Source: Lutibacter sp. (GTDB taxonomy: Bacteria; Bacteroidota; Bacteroidia; Flavobacteriales; Flavobacteriaceae). From it: a stretch of DNA of 64,000 nucleotides. Under the pieces are notes generated by a model, which saw nothing but the letters and a program-made list of their open reading frames with translations, had not been told where the DNA came from and searched no databases. How positions within the stretch are numbered: position 1 is the first letter of the stretch; each line of letters opens with the position of its first letter. Below, one piece after another: positions 9,241-19,623 of the stretch. Position numbers and translations under genes: made by a program. The stretch spans positions 1 through 64,000 of the forward strand of contig NZ_JAUYUD010000041.1 of the NCBI RefSeq assembly GCF_030692605.1, written 5' to 3'.

Positions 9241-9311
9241 TTTTAATAAATTAATTCAAGAAATGAATTATAAAATTGTATTACTTAACATGCAAATTTA
9301 ATAATTTTTTT

Positions 9312-11378
9312 TTAAACTATTGCTTTTCCTTCTAAATCTAATAAAAAACTATAATCTCTAGCCACTTCTTTTAATGAATCGAATCTTCCAGAAGCGCCTC
9401 CATGTCCTGTTTCCATATCTGTGTACATTATCAAAATATTTTTATCTTGTTTATTCACTCTTAATTTTGCTACCCATTTAGCAGGCTCAAAATACTGAAC
9501 CTGAGAGTCGTGTAAGCCCGTTGAAACAAACAAATGAGGGTGTTTTTGCTCTTTTACATTATCGTAAGGTGAATACGATTTTATATAATGGTAATAATCC
9601 TTTTGGTTTGGATTACCCCATTCATCATATTCGCCAGTGGTTAATGGAATACTTTCATCTAACATTGTTGTTACAACATCTACAAAAGGTACTGACGCTA
9701 TAACTCCATTAAATAAGTTTGGATTTGTATTGATAATAACACCCATTAATAATCCGCCAGCTGATCCACCATAGGCATATAAATGTTTTGCAGAAGTGTA
9801 TTTTTGTTTTATTAAGAATTGGGCACAATTAACAAAATCTGTAAATGTATTTTTTTTATGAAACAATTTACCGGTTTCATACCATTTTCGCCCTAAATAT
9901 TCGCTACCTCTAACATGAGCAATTGCATACACAAATCCTCTGTCTAATAAACTCAGTCTACTTGAACTAAAACTTGCATCTATGGTGTGTCCGTAAGAAC
10001 CATAACCGTACAATAATAAGGGTGTATTTTTAGTTAATTTAGTATTTATATGGTAAACTAATGAAATAGGAATTTTAGTTCCATCGTTCGCTGTTGCCCA
10101 TAAACGTTCACTTTTATAGTTTGTTTTTTTAAATTTTCCTCCTAAAACCTTTTGAACTTTTAATATTTCGTTCTTTTTAGAATTTATATCGTATTCAATA
10201 ACACTTCCTGGTGTTGTCATTGAAATATAGCTGTATCTTAACTTTGTTGAATTAAATTCTGGATTATAGTGAACGCCAGCAGTATAGGTTTCTTCATCAA
10301 AAGGTAAATAAAAATCCTCTGAATCATCCCATCGAATAATTCTAATTTTTACCAAACCATTAATACGTTCCTCTAAAACTGCAAAATCTTTAAAAATAAT
10401 TAGATCTTCCAATAAAACATCGTCTCTATGCGGAATTAAATCATTCCAGTTTTCTTTTAACGTTTTGTTTTCATCGGTTTTCATTAATTTAAAATTGGAA
10501 GCACCATCTTTATTTGTTAAAATATAAAAATGACCATTGTAATGCGCTAAACTATATTCTAAATCACGTTCTCTAGGCTGAAAAATTTTAAATTCGTTAA
10601 ATGGATTATCTGCTTCAACTAAACGATATTCATTAGAAACGGTGCTATAACTTCCAATTACAATATATTTCTCTGTTTTGGTTTTGTACACATAACAATT
10701 AAATGTATCATCATCTTCATTAAAAACTTCTACATCTTCTATTGGATTTGTACCTAAAATATGTCTAAACACTTTATCGCTTCTAAGTGTTGTTTCGTCT
10801 TTTCGGGTATAAAAAATAGTTGAATTATCATTTGCCCAAGTGGCTCCTCCCGTTGTATTTTTAATTTTCTCGGGAAATAATTCCCCCGTTTCAATATTCT
10901 TAAATTGAATAGTGTATTGCCTTCTGCTCACGGTATCTACCGCAAAGGCGACAAGATTATTGTTGGGACTAACGGATACTCCTGTAAGTTTATAATAGCT
11001 AAAATCTTTAGCCATAACATTAACATCAAAAAGTATTTCTTCTTCTGATGTTAAACCCCCCTTTTTTCGACTATAAATTGGGTATTGCTTTCCTTTTTCA
11101 AAGCGTGTTGTGTAAAAGAATCTGTTTTTTTTATAAGGAACCGACTCATCATCTTCCTTAATTCTTGATTTCATTTCTTTAAACAGCAGTTTCTGAAATT
11201 GATCCGTATGTGCCGTTTTTAAATTGAAGTACTCATTTTCAGCATTTAAATAATCAATAACCTCAGGGTTATTTTTATCATTTAACCAATAGTAATTGTC
11301 GATTCTTTCATCGCCATGAATTTCTAATTTCTTTGGAATTACTTTTGCAATTGGAGGTATAATTTGAATGCGCTTCAT
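9312..11378 (-). CDS. ptrB: S9 family peptidase, oligopeptidase B-like
   Basis: N-terminal PPIAKVIPKKLEIHGDERIDNYYWL, catalytic YGGSAGGLLMG, YGYGSYGHTIDASF, C-terminal MYTDMETGHGGASGRF. Confidence 0.9.
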   Translation of the reverse strand: MKRIQIIPPIAKVIPKKLEIHGDERIDNYYWLNDKNNPEVIDYLNAENEYFNLKTAHTDQFQKLLFKEMKSRIKEDDESVPYKKNRFFYTTRFEKGKQYPIYSRKKGGLTSEEEILFDVNVMAKDFSYYKLTGVSVSPNNNLVAFAVDTVSRRQYTIQFKNIETGELFPEKIKNTTGGATWANDNSTIFYTRKDETTLRSDKVFRHILGTNPIEDVEVFNEDDDTFNCYVYKTKTEKYIVIGSYSTVSNEYRLVEADNPFNEFKIFQPRERDLEYSLAHYNGHFYILTNKDGASNFKLMKTDENKTLKENWNDLIPHRDDVLLEDLIIFKDFAVLEERINGLVKIRIIRWDDSEDFYLPFDEETYTAGVHYNPEFNSTKLRYSYISMTTPGSVIEYDINSKKNEILKVQKVLGGKFKKTNYKSERLWATANDGTKIPISLVYHINTKLTKNTPLLLYGYGSYGHTIDASFSSSRLSLLDRGFVYAIAHVRGSEYLGRKWYETGKLFHKKNTFTDFVNCAQFLIKQKYTSAKHLYAYGGSAGGLLMGVIINTNPNLFNGVIASVPFVDVVTTMLDESIPLTTGEYDEWGNPNQKDYYHYIKSYSPYDNVKEQKHPHLFVSTGLHDSQVQYFEPAKWVAKLRVNKQDKNILIMYTDMETGHGGASGRFDSLKEVARDYSFLLDLEGKAIV

Positions 11379-11557
11379 TTTAAAAAAATATTAATTGGCA
11401 AAAGTACTTTTTTGGATTTTTATAATCCAATATTATTCTAAAATGTTTGAAGAATGAGCTTAACATTGATAAAAAAAATACAAAAAAAATGAAAGTTATA
11501 AGTTTCTGAAATTATTCTTACATTTAATTTTTATATAAAAACCCTTTTAATAATCAC

Positions 11558-12454
11558 TTATTTTGGTTCTTTATCACTGTGTTTAAAACGTTTATGGGTC
11601 CAAAAATAATATTCGGGTTGCTTTCTAATTTGTTGTTCAACTTTTTCTAGAAAAATATCAGTAAGCTCATAATCTGGATGTTCATTCGGATTTTTAGTTA
11701 AAACAGTAAAATTACTTTCATAATATCCTCTTTTAACTTTAGTTGTTTCTATATATACTAAGCTCATGTCATATTTTTTAGCCAACATCTCCGCTCCTGT
11801 GTGTATTGGAACTCTTACGCCCAAAAATTCGTTCCAATAAAAGGCCTTTTTTAATTGTGGAGATTGATCGCTTAATAAACCAAACATTGATTGAATATTA
11901 TTTTTTACATTATAATCAATTCTTGAAATTATTTTAGCAGTTTGCTCTAATCCAAAACCAAATCTCCCCCTCGATTTTAATATTTTATTATTGAAATAAT
12001 GATTACTAACTCTAGTAAAAGCAGTATAACTTTTATATTTAATTTCTCCGCTTAAACCAAAAAGCCATTCCCAGTTTCCATAATGTGATCCAATTAAGAC
12101 AATACTTTTACCATCTTTATACAAATCATTCAACAAATCGATGTTTGGATAAACACAGTGTTTTGCAAGTTCCTTTTGTGAAATTGTAAATGACTTTATC
12201 ATTTCACAAAAAATATCCACAAAATGGCTGTAAAATTTCTTTCTAATTTTGAACAACTCTTCCATTGACTTTTCTGGAAACGCCAATTTTAGGTTTTCTA
12301 AAACTACTTTTTTTCTATAACCTATAACATAGAAAATAAGAAAATAAAAAAAGTCTGAGATAGTATATAAAACTCTAAATGGTAATTTTGAAATAAACCA
12401 AATAAGCGGATAAACCAATATGTAAACAAGTAAATTCATAATATTAAGGTGCAA
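11558..12454 (-). CDS. Lysophospholipid acyltransferase family protein (LpxL/HtrB-like)
   Basis: HYGNWEW acyltransferase motif, single N-terminal TM, typical YYFWTHKRFKH C-terminus. Confidence 0.87.
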   Translation of the reverse strand: MHLNIMNLLVYILVYPLIWFISKLPFRVLYTISDFFYFLIFYVIGYRKKVVLENLKLAFPEKSMEELFKIRKKFYSHFVDIFCEMIKSFTISQKELAKHCVYPNIDLLNDLYKDGKSIVLIGSHYGNWEWLFGLSGEIKYKSYTAFTRVSNHYFNNKILKSRGRFGFGLEQTAKIISRIDYNVKNNIQSMFGLLSDQSPQLKKAFYWNEFLGVRVPIHTGAEMLAKKYDMSLVYIETTKVKRGYYESNFTVLTKNPNEHPDYELTDIFLEKVEQQIRKQPEYYFWTHKRFKHSDKEPK

Positions 12455-12553
12455 ATATCGAATTAAAATTTAAATAATAAATTAGAAAAAAATTTAAATT
12501 AGATTCATATCATATCTTTTTTATATTTTCGTTTTTTATAAAATCAATATTAA

Positions 12554-13198
12554 ATGTATTTCGATAAAATTCTTTTTCTAATTATTGCCGCTAATGTTTT
12601 AACCTCCATTAAAGGTTTTAGTGACCGCTTATTTTTTGACAACTATAAATTTCAGATTGGAGCTATTAACAGAGGTGAAAAAATTAGAATGTTCACTTCT
12701 GCTTTTTTGCACGTAGATTACCTACACCTCATTTTAAACATGTATGTTCTATATATTTTTGCACCAATTATAATTGGAAACATTGGAGTATTTAAATTTT
12801 TAATTATCTACTTAGGAAGTTTAATTGGCGGAAATTTACTCACTTTAAAATTTCATAAAAGCGAATTATATTATAGTGCTGTGGGCGCTTCAGGTGCAGT
12901 TGCGGGTATCATTTTTGCCTCTATTTTATTAAACCCGTCTATGAGCCTTTATATGTTTCCACTACCAATACCAATTCCTGGTTATATTTTTGGTATTGGG
13001 TATTTGCTATATTCTATTTATGGAATGAAAAATAGTGTTGGAAATATTGGTCATGCAGCTCATTTAGGCGGGGCAATTGGCGGATATGGTTTGATATTAT
13101 TATTAGATCCAACTATATTTACAAATAACACTTTTATAGTTTTATTAATGGGTGTTCCAATAGTGCTATTATTACTATTTGGAGATAAATTAAAATAA
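12554..13198 (+). CDS. Rhomboid family intramembrane serine protease
   Basis: HLILNMY, AVGASGAVAGII (catalytic Ser), HAAHLGGAIGG (catalytic His), six TM segments. Confidence 0.92.
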   Translation: MYFDKILFLIIAANVLTSIKGFSDRLFFDNYKFQIGAINRGEKIRMFTSAFLHVDYLHLILNMYVLYIFAPIIIGNIGVFKFLIIYLGSLIGGNLLTLKFHKSELYYSAVGASGAVAGIIFASILLNPSMSLYMFPLPIPIPGYIFGIGYLLYSIYGMKNSVGNIGHAAHLGGAIGGYGLILLLDPTIFTNNTFIVLLMGVPIVLLLLFGDKLK

Positions 13199-13228
13199 AA
13201 AAAGTCAAACAAATGTTTGACTTTTTTT
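13197..13228. terminator. Bidirectional terminator shared by the rhomboid gene and tRNA-Gly
   Basis: AAAAAAAGTCAAACA-AA-TGTTTGACTTTTTTT, perfect 15-bp stem. Confidence 0.88.
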
Positions 13229-13303
13229 GGAGCGAGAGACCGGGCTCGAACCGGCGACAGTCAGCTTGGAAGGCTGAAGCTCTACCAACTGAGCTACTCT
13301 CGC
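13228..13303 (-). tRNA. tRNA-Gly(TCC), CCA encoded
   Basis: GCGAGAGTAGCTCAGTTGGTAGAGCTTCAGCCTTCCAAGCTGACTGTCGCCGGTTCGAGCCCGGTCTCTCGCTCCA; complete cloverleaf; anticodon loop CTTCCAA. Confidence 0.97.
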
Positions 13304-13360
13304 ATTGGTAGGGCAAATATACAATCCTTTTATATTTTTACAACTATTTTAAATAAAATA

Positions 13361-13798
13361 TCACAATATTTTTAAATAGTGATATCCCAATCTTTTATAC
13401 CCTTCGTTTTCATAAAATTTATGAGATTTAGTGTTTGAAATAAAGGTGTTTAGCTCAGAAGCTTCAATCCCGTTATTTTTAGCGTACTTGTAAATCCACT
13501 CAAATAATTTTTTGCCAATTCCCATATTTCGATAATTTTCATCAATTATCACATGGTCTGGTTCCACCGTTTTACCACAATAATGCCGCGTTAAAAACCA
13601 TAATCCAGAAATTCCTATCAAGGTTTTACCATCGTACATACCAACACATTTATAATTTTGTCCAACCATTTCCAGAACGCGTTTTTTCAAAATCTCTTCT
13701 GGAGTATAATTGTTTACCATTTTCAACAATGGAATAATTGTTAAAATATTTTTGGGTTCAATAATTCTAAATTCAATTGTTTTCATATAAATTGGCAA
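13361..13798 (-). CDS. GNAT family N-acetyltransferase
   Basis: DHVIIDENYRNMGIGKKLFEWIYKYAKNNG and C-terminal HKFYENEGYKRLGYHYLK. Likely start is the internal ATG (MKTIEF). Confidence 0.85.
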   Translation of the reverse strand: MPIYMKTIEFRIIEPKNILTIIPLLKMVNNYTPEEILKKRVLEMVGQNYKCVGMYDGKTLIGISGLWFLTRHYCGKTVEPDHVIIDENYRNMGIGKKLFEWIYKYAKNNGIEASELNTFISNTKSHKFYENEGYKRLGYHYLKIL

Positions 13799-13975
13799 TA
13801 AAATATCAATATTATGAAATTTATTTTACAAACGAAACGAATGTATTTAAGAGAAATTGTAGCGCAAACATAAAATTGAAAATATAGCCTCCATATGTTT
13901 TAAAAAAGTGTAATTTTAACTATGTAAATGAATTTAGATTTAATAACAAACGTGCCATTTTATATAATTTAAAAA

Positions 13976-14416
13976 ATGATAACTATTAAAAAAATAACCG
14001 CTCAAGATACGTATCCAATTCGTTTGGAAGTTTTGCGTAAAAATATTCCATTGCCATTTCAATTTAATGGCGATTTGGATGATACCACATTTCATTTAGG
14101 TGCTTTTAATAATGATAAATTAATTTCTGTTTCTAGTTATATGAAAGAATCTAACAACCTTTTTAATGGCTCTCAATATCAATTAAGAGGTATGGCAACT
14201 TTGGTTGAATATCAAGGAAAAGGTGTTGGGAAATTGATGCTCGAAAATGCTATTTCAATTATTGAGGAAAAAAATATAGATTTCCTTTGGTGTAATGCCA
14301 GAATTTCCGCAGTAAATTTCTACGAAAAATTGGGTTTCAAAACTGTTGGTGAAATTTTTCAGATTAATTATGTTGGGGAGCATTACGCTATGGTTAAAAA
14401 ATTAAAAAATAGGTAA
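13976..14416 (+). CDS. GNAT family N-acetyltransferase
   Basis: LRGMATLVEYQGKGVGKLMLENAI and NARISAVNFYEKLGFKTVGE. Confidence 0.88.
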   Translation: MITIKKITAQDTYPIRLEVLRKNIPLPFQFNGDLDDTTFHLGAFNNDKLISVSSYMKESNNLFNGSQYQLRGMATLVEYQGKGVGKLMLENAISIIEEKNIDFLWCNARISAVNFYEKLGFKTVGEIFQINYVGEHYAMVKKLKNR

Positions 14417-14525
14417 TTAATTATATTTATTGGCTTATTTTCCATATTTTTGGATTGTTAAATAGTTTAAACTTAGTGTTAAATAATGAGTTTAACCCTA
14501 GCTAATTATTCTCAACCCCCTTCTA

Positions 14526-16601
14526 TTGATGAGAAAAATATTTATTATTATTTTTTTAATTGGATGTTTTCTGTCTTCTTACAGTCAAGAACAATTTGAT
14601 TTACCTCAGTTAAAGCAAAATTTGTTGCAAAAAACAGATACTGCGCTTATTACTGCCAATATTAATATAGGTCGCTATTACATTAAGAATAAAAATGATT
14701 CTTCATTTTATTATTATTCAAATGCACACAAACTTGCATTAAAATTGAATTCTAAATCTCATCTAGCTGAAACTTATTTAAGATTAGGAGATTATTACGA
14801 AGCCCATAATAAATACCCCAAAGCAATAGAAAATTATATAGCTTCTTCTTTATTATTCGATAATAATAGCAACAAAAAACGTTATGCACAAGTTAACTAC
14901 CACTTAGGAATTAATTATCTTAGAATGTATGCCGAAAATAAGGCAATTGAACATTTTTTAATTGCGCTTACAGGATATAAAGAGATAAATGATCTGCGTG
15001 GAATTGCAATAATCAATACAAATATTGGTCACACATTGTATGGTCAAGAAAACTATGTGACTTCAGAAAAATATTATTTAGAATCACTAAGTATCTATAA
15101 ACGTTTAAATGACTCTCTTGGAATTTCTAATACGTATACAAATTTGGGAAATACCTATTCCGAAGAAGGTAATTTAGAAAAAGGATTACAATACTATAAT
15201 TTATCATTGGCAATTCAAAAAAAGCTGAAAGACGAAATTGGAGTGGCCATAAATTATAATAACATTGGTGACTCTTACGGAATATTAAAAGACTATAAAA
15301 AAGCAAATAGCTACTTTTCTCAATCGTTAAAAGAAGCCGAAAAATTGAATGAAAAAGATCTGATTGCTGTTGTTTTATTGAATTATTCGGACATTTATTT
15401 TAATCAGAAAAATTACAATGAAGCTATAAAATATGCACATCAAAGTTATAAAATATCAAAAATTATTGGTGAATATGAATATCAAGTGCTAAACCTAGAA
15501 CTACTAGGAAAATCATATGATAAATTGGGTGATATATCTAATGCCCTCATTTATACCAAAAAATATATAAAATTAAAGGACAGTCTATATAGTTCAGATA
15601 AGTCTAAAAAAAATCAATTAATTAATACCTTAATTGAGCTCGAAAAAATAAATTACACTGTTAATTCCTTAGAAAAGGAGCAAGATGCTACACAACTTAA
15701 ATTGGATTCGCGTAAAAAATATATGTATTTTTTAATTGGGGCCATTATATTATTTGCTTTTTTACTTATTTTGTTACTCAATCAACAAACCAAAAAAGTT
15801 AATGCATATAATTTATTGACATATCAAAATCATAAAATAAATAAAATGAATGGAGAAATTGAAGCTCAAAAAGAAAAATTGACTCAATTAAATGCAACTA
15901 AAGACAAGTTTTTCTCTATTATAGCTCACGATTTAAAAAACCCCTTTAACTCCATAAAAGGTTTTACAGAATTGTTAATTGATAATAGTCATGAATATGA
16001 CGATGAAAAGCGCTTAAAGTTTTTAAACATTATAAAAGCATCAACAATAAAATCAACAAATTTGTTAAATAATTTATTGGTTTGGGCTCATTCACAATCT
16101 GGAGAAATAGCATTTGTGCCCACAAAACTAAATTTATTTAATCAGGTGGCAGATGTGATTTCATTACTCGAAATTCAGGCAGCCACAAAAGAAATTAAAA
16201 TAATAAATAAAATTAATTATCCTACTGAAGTTAAAGCGGATGAAAATATGTTGGATACCATATTAAGAAATTTAATTTCAAATGCTCTTAAGTTTACCGA
16301 AGCAAAAGGGGAAATAAAAATATATAATGAAATAATTAAAGATTTTGTTTCTATTACAATAGAAGATAATGGGATTGGCATAAGCAAAATCGATGTCGAA
16401 AACATTTTTAACCTTGAAGTTAAAAATTCGAGATTAGGAACCGACAATGAGTCAGGTTCAGGTTTAGGATTGATTTTATGTAAAGATTTTGTTCAAAAAC
16501 ATGGAGGTGAAATTACTGTTTCATCCCAACCATCTATTGGTAGTAAATTTACTTTTACAATTCCTATGGCTTCGGAAACTATTTCAAATTCCGTTTTTTA
16601 A
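14526..16601 (+). CDS. Tetratricopeptide-repeat sensor histidine kinase
   Basis: Signal peptide, multiple TPRs, one TM (YMYFLIGAIILFAFLLILLLN), HisKA FSIIAHDLKNPFNSIKGF, HATPase GSGLGLILCKDF. Confidence 0.93.
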   Translation: MMRKIFIIIFLIGCFLSSYSQEQFDLPQLKQNLLQKTDTALITANINIGRYYIKNKNDSSFYYYSNAHKLALKLNSKSHLAETYLRLGDYYEAHNKYPKAIENYIASSLLFDNNSNKKRYAQVNYHLGINYLRMYAENKAIEHFLIALTGYKEINDLRGIAIINTNIGHTLYGQENYVTSEKYYLESLSIYKRLNDSLGISNTYTNLGNTYSEEGNLEKGLQYYNLSLAIQKKLKDEIGVAINYNNIGDSYGILKDYKKANSYFSQSLKEAEKLNEKDLIAVVLLNYSDIYFNQKNYNEAIKYAHQSYKISKIIGEYEYQVLNLELLGKSYDKLGDISNALIYTKKYIKLKDSLYSSDKSKKNQLINTLIELEKINYTVNSLEKEQDATQLKLDSRKKYMYFLIGAIILFAFLLILLLNQQTKKVNAYNLLTYQNHKINKMNGEIEAQKEKLTQLNATKDKFFSIIAHDLKNPFNSIKGFTELLIDNSHEYDDEKRLKFLNIIKASTIKSTNLLNNLLVWAHSQSGEIAFVPTKLNLFNQVADVISLLEIQAATKEIKIINKINYPTEVKADENMLDTILRNLISNALKFTEAKGEIKIYNEIIKDFVSITIEDNGIGISKIDVENIFNLEVKNSRLGTDNESGSGLGLILCKDFVQKHGGEITVSSQPSIGSKFTFTIPMASETISNSVF

Positions 16602-16718
16602 TAAATCAACAAAAAACTTAAATTAAAAACACAAAACGTAACCCAATTATGCGTTTGTTCTTTAATTATGGCACGTCCATTTATTTTTATTTACTAATGG
16701 CAGTCCTTTCGAAAAAAA

Positions 16719-17366
16719 TTAAAATAGCCCTAACTGACTAGTGAAATCATTACTCAGACTAGTAGCTACCAAATCACAGCTGTACGGAAATTTAAAATCT
16801 TCATAATTCTCCCCTTTTAGCCAATGCTGCTCATCTTCCTTTTTCAAAATAATTGGCATGCGTTGTTTAGTGTTGTGAATTTTGCTCATTAGTATATTTG
16901 CCTGTGTGGTAATTATGGAATATGTATTTATTTTTTCATTGGTAACGTCCGTCCATTCATTATAAATTCCAGCAAATGAGAACAATTCCATTGTTGGGAG
17001 TGTAATTAAATATTTTTGTTTTTTAAAGCCACTTTTAGTCATCCATTGCCATTCATAAAACCCATCAGCAATAATTAAACACCTGTTTTGAATAACATTC
17101 TTAAAAGATTTTTTTTCGGATAATGATTCTATTCGGGCATTTAACGTATAATCTCTAATTGAATAATCCTAAGCCCAGTTTGGTATCAATCCCCAATTAA
17201 ATAACTGAACCGTTGTTGGCTGAGTATTAGTAATTATGGGTGTTTTAGGAAAATCAAATGCACTGCAAAACTCTAAAGGCTCAAAACCAGCTAGCTCGCT
17301 AACATCAGTGTTAAAATGTTGTTGAATTTCTTCTTTCTGCTTGAGTATTTTAGTTTGATAACACAT
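16719..17366 (-). pseudogene. SRAP domain protein (SOS response-associated peptidase, YedK/HMCES family) interrupted by a single in-frame TAG
   Basis: MCYQTKI (catalytic Cys2) ... WGLIPNWA-TAG-DYSIRDYTLNARIESLSEKKSFKNVIQNRCLIIADGFYEWQW then MTKSGFKKQKYLI ... TQANILMSKIHNTKQRMPIIL. Both ORFs and the 42 intervening codons are in the same frame (648 nt); TAG at 17169-17171. Confidence 0.88.
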
Positions 17367-17371
17367 GATTT

Positions 17372-18766
17372 TTAACTCAAATTAAATGTATTTAATTCAA
17401 GTATAGCTTCGTTCAATGGTTCAACTGTTTCCATATTATTTTTTAGATAATAATTTAAAATCCGTTTTACATCATTATTATCTTTTTGAGAGGTAATGTT
17501 ATCAAAATAATCGTCAATAGAAGTTATTTTTTTACGTTTATTCATATAGCCAAAACCTTTATAAATTCCGTTTAAAATTAAAACAATCCCAATTTCTTTT
17601 GAAGTTCTTCCAGCTTCTTTAATTACAAAATTTTGTGTATTAAATTGAACTGATTCAATGGCATTTTGCACACGGATATTATACGCTTCAACAGCTTCTT
17701 CGTTTTTACAAATACCTTTGCATTGTTTTATTTGATAATGAAAACAATTGGTAACATTTGATTGTAGATGGCAATATTTTGGACACAATTCATATTCTTC
17801 ACATAATTTTTCTAAAAAAATACGACTCTCCGTTTCGTTGTAAAATTTCATTAACGGATTTGCAATTAATTTAAGTCGGTTAAAAGCCAAATGAATAATT
17901 CCGTCTCTATCTTCGTAACTAAATAAACCAACACTTTCACTTGCACGCCGTTGCGATTGGTTATATTTTGGAAAGTGTTTTTTTATCTCCGCCGATTCCA
18001 TTAAAAGTGCCAATAACTCGCTCCCAGTTTCAACAAAAGTAACGTTGCTGGTTTCTAAACACATGGTAATTTCCTTTTTTGCTTTATCGTAAAAATGACT
18101 AGTAACGCGTTGTTTTATGTTGTTTGCTTTTCCAACATAAATAATTTCGTTTTTCAAATTTTTGAAATAATAAATACCTGTTTTTTCCGAAAGCTCGTCC
18201 ACTATTTTTTTAGCTATTAAAGGAGGTAATGTTGCTTGTTTTGAACGTGGATTTAAAAACGAATTAAATACTTTTTGATCTGTATCTAAACCTAATAATT
18301 GTTCAAATAATATGGTGGTTGCTTCTGCATCCCCTTTTGCCCTATGTCTATCTTTAATTACAATATTTTGGGTAGCGCAAAGTGAGCCTAAACTATACGA
18401 TTTTAAATGAGGTATTAATTTGCGTGATAAGCGAATAGTGCAGAGCTTTTTTCGCTTAAAATCAAATCCTAAATCTTTAAATTCTTGGTGAATAATATTG
18501 TAATCAAAATTAACATTATGAGCCACAAAAATAGTGTCTTTGGTAATGTCGTACACCTTTTTAGCAATTTCATAAAATTTAGGAGCATTACCTACCATTG
18601 CATTGGTAATTCCCGTTAAATTAGTAATAAAAGGCGGGATATTACATTCTGGATTTACCAACGTTGTATATTCATCAACCACTTTTTTACCATCAAAAAT
18701 AAAAATGGAAATTTCTGTTATTTTATTACTGTGCCCAGTAGTTTCTATATCTACAATTGAATACAT
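17372..18766 (-). CDS. DnaQ-type DEDDh exonuclease fused to a GIY-YIG (UvrC/Cho-like) nuclease domain
   Basis: SIVDIETTGHSNKITEIS ... HNVNFDYNIIHQEF ... RHRAKGDAEATTILFEQ; then GIYYFKNLKNEIIYVGKANNIKQRVTSHF. Confidence 0.92.
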   Translation of the reverse strand: MYSIVDIETTGHSNKITEISIFIFDGKKVVDEYTTLVNPECNIPPFITNLTGITNAMVGNAPKFYEIAKKVYDITKDTIFVAHNVNFDYNIIHQEFKDLGFDFKRKKLCTIRLSRKLIPHLKSYSLGSLCATQNIVIKDRHRAKGDAEATTILFEQLLGLDTDQKVFNSFLNPRSKQATLPPLIAKKIVDELSEKTGIYYFKNLKNEIIYVGKANNIKQRVTSHFYDKAKKEITMCLETSNVTFVETGSELLALLMESAEIKKHFPKYNQSQRRASESVGLFSYEDRDGIIHLAFNRLKLIANPLMKFYNETESRIFLEKLCEEYELCPKYCHLQSNVTNCFHYQIKQCKGICKNEEAVEAYNIRVQNAIESVQFNTQNFVIKEAGRTSKEIGIVLILNGIYKGFGYMNKRKKITSIDDYFDNITSQKDNNDVKRILNYYLKNNMETVEPLNEAILELNTFNLS

Positions 18767-19539
18767 TAATTAAGCGATTTTTCGAGTGCTTTTAATTCAA
18801 CACCTAATTGGTTAAGCATTCCAGCAATGCTACTTATTTTTAGTTCGTGCTCATCATATTCTTGAGTATTTATGCTACACGTAAATTCCCACAACTCAAG
18901 TACTTCTTCAATAGATACGTAATACGGATTGTATTTTTTATTATCCGAAACTAGCAATAACATATTATGTTCTTCTATTTTTTTAAACACCCGTTTATAA
19001 ACCAATCCATCATTTAATGTTAAAACAATATACGTTCTGCCATCTTTAATAGATGCTACGTCTTCAATAAAACGCGCAACAATGTACGAACCGCTTTTTA
19101 CAGGCAACATAGAGTCTCCTTTAATAGGAAAAGCTCTATGTGTTCCTGTTGGTAAAAAAGGCAATTTAATTTTGCTTAAATGTTCTATATACTCTGGATT
19201 CGCATATCCTCTTAAATAACCAGCAGATGCTTCTATAGGAATAATTTCTATTAAGTCTTCATTAGCACCATCAACTGTAATGGGGAAAAGTACTCTTTTA
19301 TTGCCAATTTCAATGAAGGTGTCATTAGTAGCCCTCGATAAATTATTCTTTATTAAAATATCTATTGGAATTTTAAAATACTCCGATAAATCTACCAAAA
19401 AATCAATAGGTGGAATGGCCCTGTTTTCTTCGTATGAGCTAATGCGTGAACGCGACACTTTTAAGTCTTCCGCAAATTGCTCTTGAGTTAACCTTTTTAA
19501 AGTTCTAATGTGTTTAATGTTGGTGGCTAAATAATTCAT
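18766..19539 (-). CDS. XRE-family HTH plus S24 (LexA-like) transcriptional regulator
   Basis: HTH LTQEQFAEDLKVSRSRISSYEENRAIPPIDFLVDLSEYF; S24 part FPIKGDSMLPVKSGSYIVARFIEDVASIKDGRTYIVLT. Confidence 0.92.
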   Translation of the reverse strand: MNYLATNIKHIRTLKRLTQEQFAEDLKVSRSRISSYEENRAIPPIDFLVDLSEYFKIPIDILIKNNLSRATNDTFIEIGNKRVLFPITVDGANEDLIEIIPIEASAGYLRGYANPEYIEHLSKIKLPFLPTGTHRAFPIKGDSMLPVKSGSYIVARFIEDVASIKDGRTYIVLTLNDGLVYKRVFKKIEEHNMLLLVSDNKKYNPYYVSIEEVLELWEFTCSINTQEYDEHELKISSIAGMLNQLGVELKALEKSLN

Positions 19540-19552
19540 AATGCTAAAATAA

Positions 19553-19569
19553 TGAGCAATAATTGCTCA
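19553..19569. promoter_or_regulatory. Candidate operator of the S24 repressor, TGAGCAAT-A-ATTGCTCA
   Basis: 17-bp inverted repeat with perfect 8-bp arms, 14 bp from the repressor start in an 84-bp divergent intergenic region; a second palindrome GCTAA-T-TTAGC lies at 19578-19588. Confidence 0.65.
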
Positions 19570-19623
19570 AATAATAAGCTAATTTAGCAAAAAATAATTA
19601 GCTACATAATTTTTTTACTATAA

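Noticed and set aside
13134-13316. 60-aa minus-strand ORF across the tRNA gene
   Set aside because: Translates the tRNA-Gly and terminator; the classic spurious tRNA ORF (CESSSVGRASAFQADCRRFEPG).
13361-14416. Two nearby GNAT genes as a toxin-antitoxin-like module
   Set aside because: They are divergent, both of ordinary GNAT size, with no RHH/HTH antitoxin partner.
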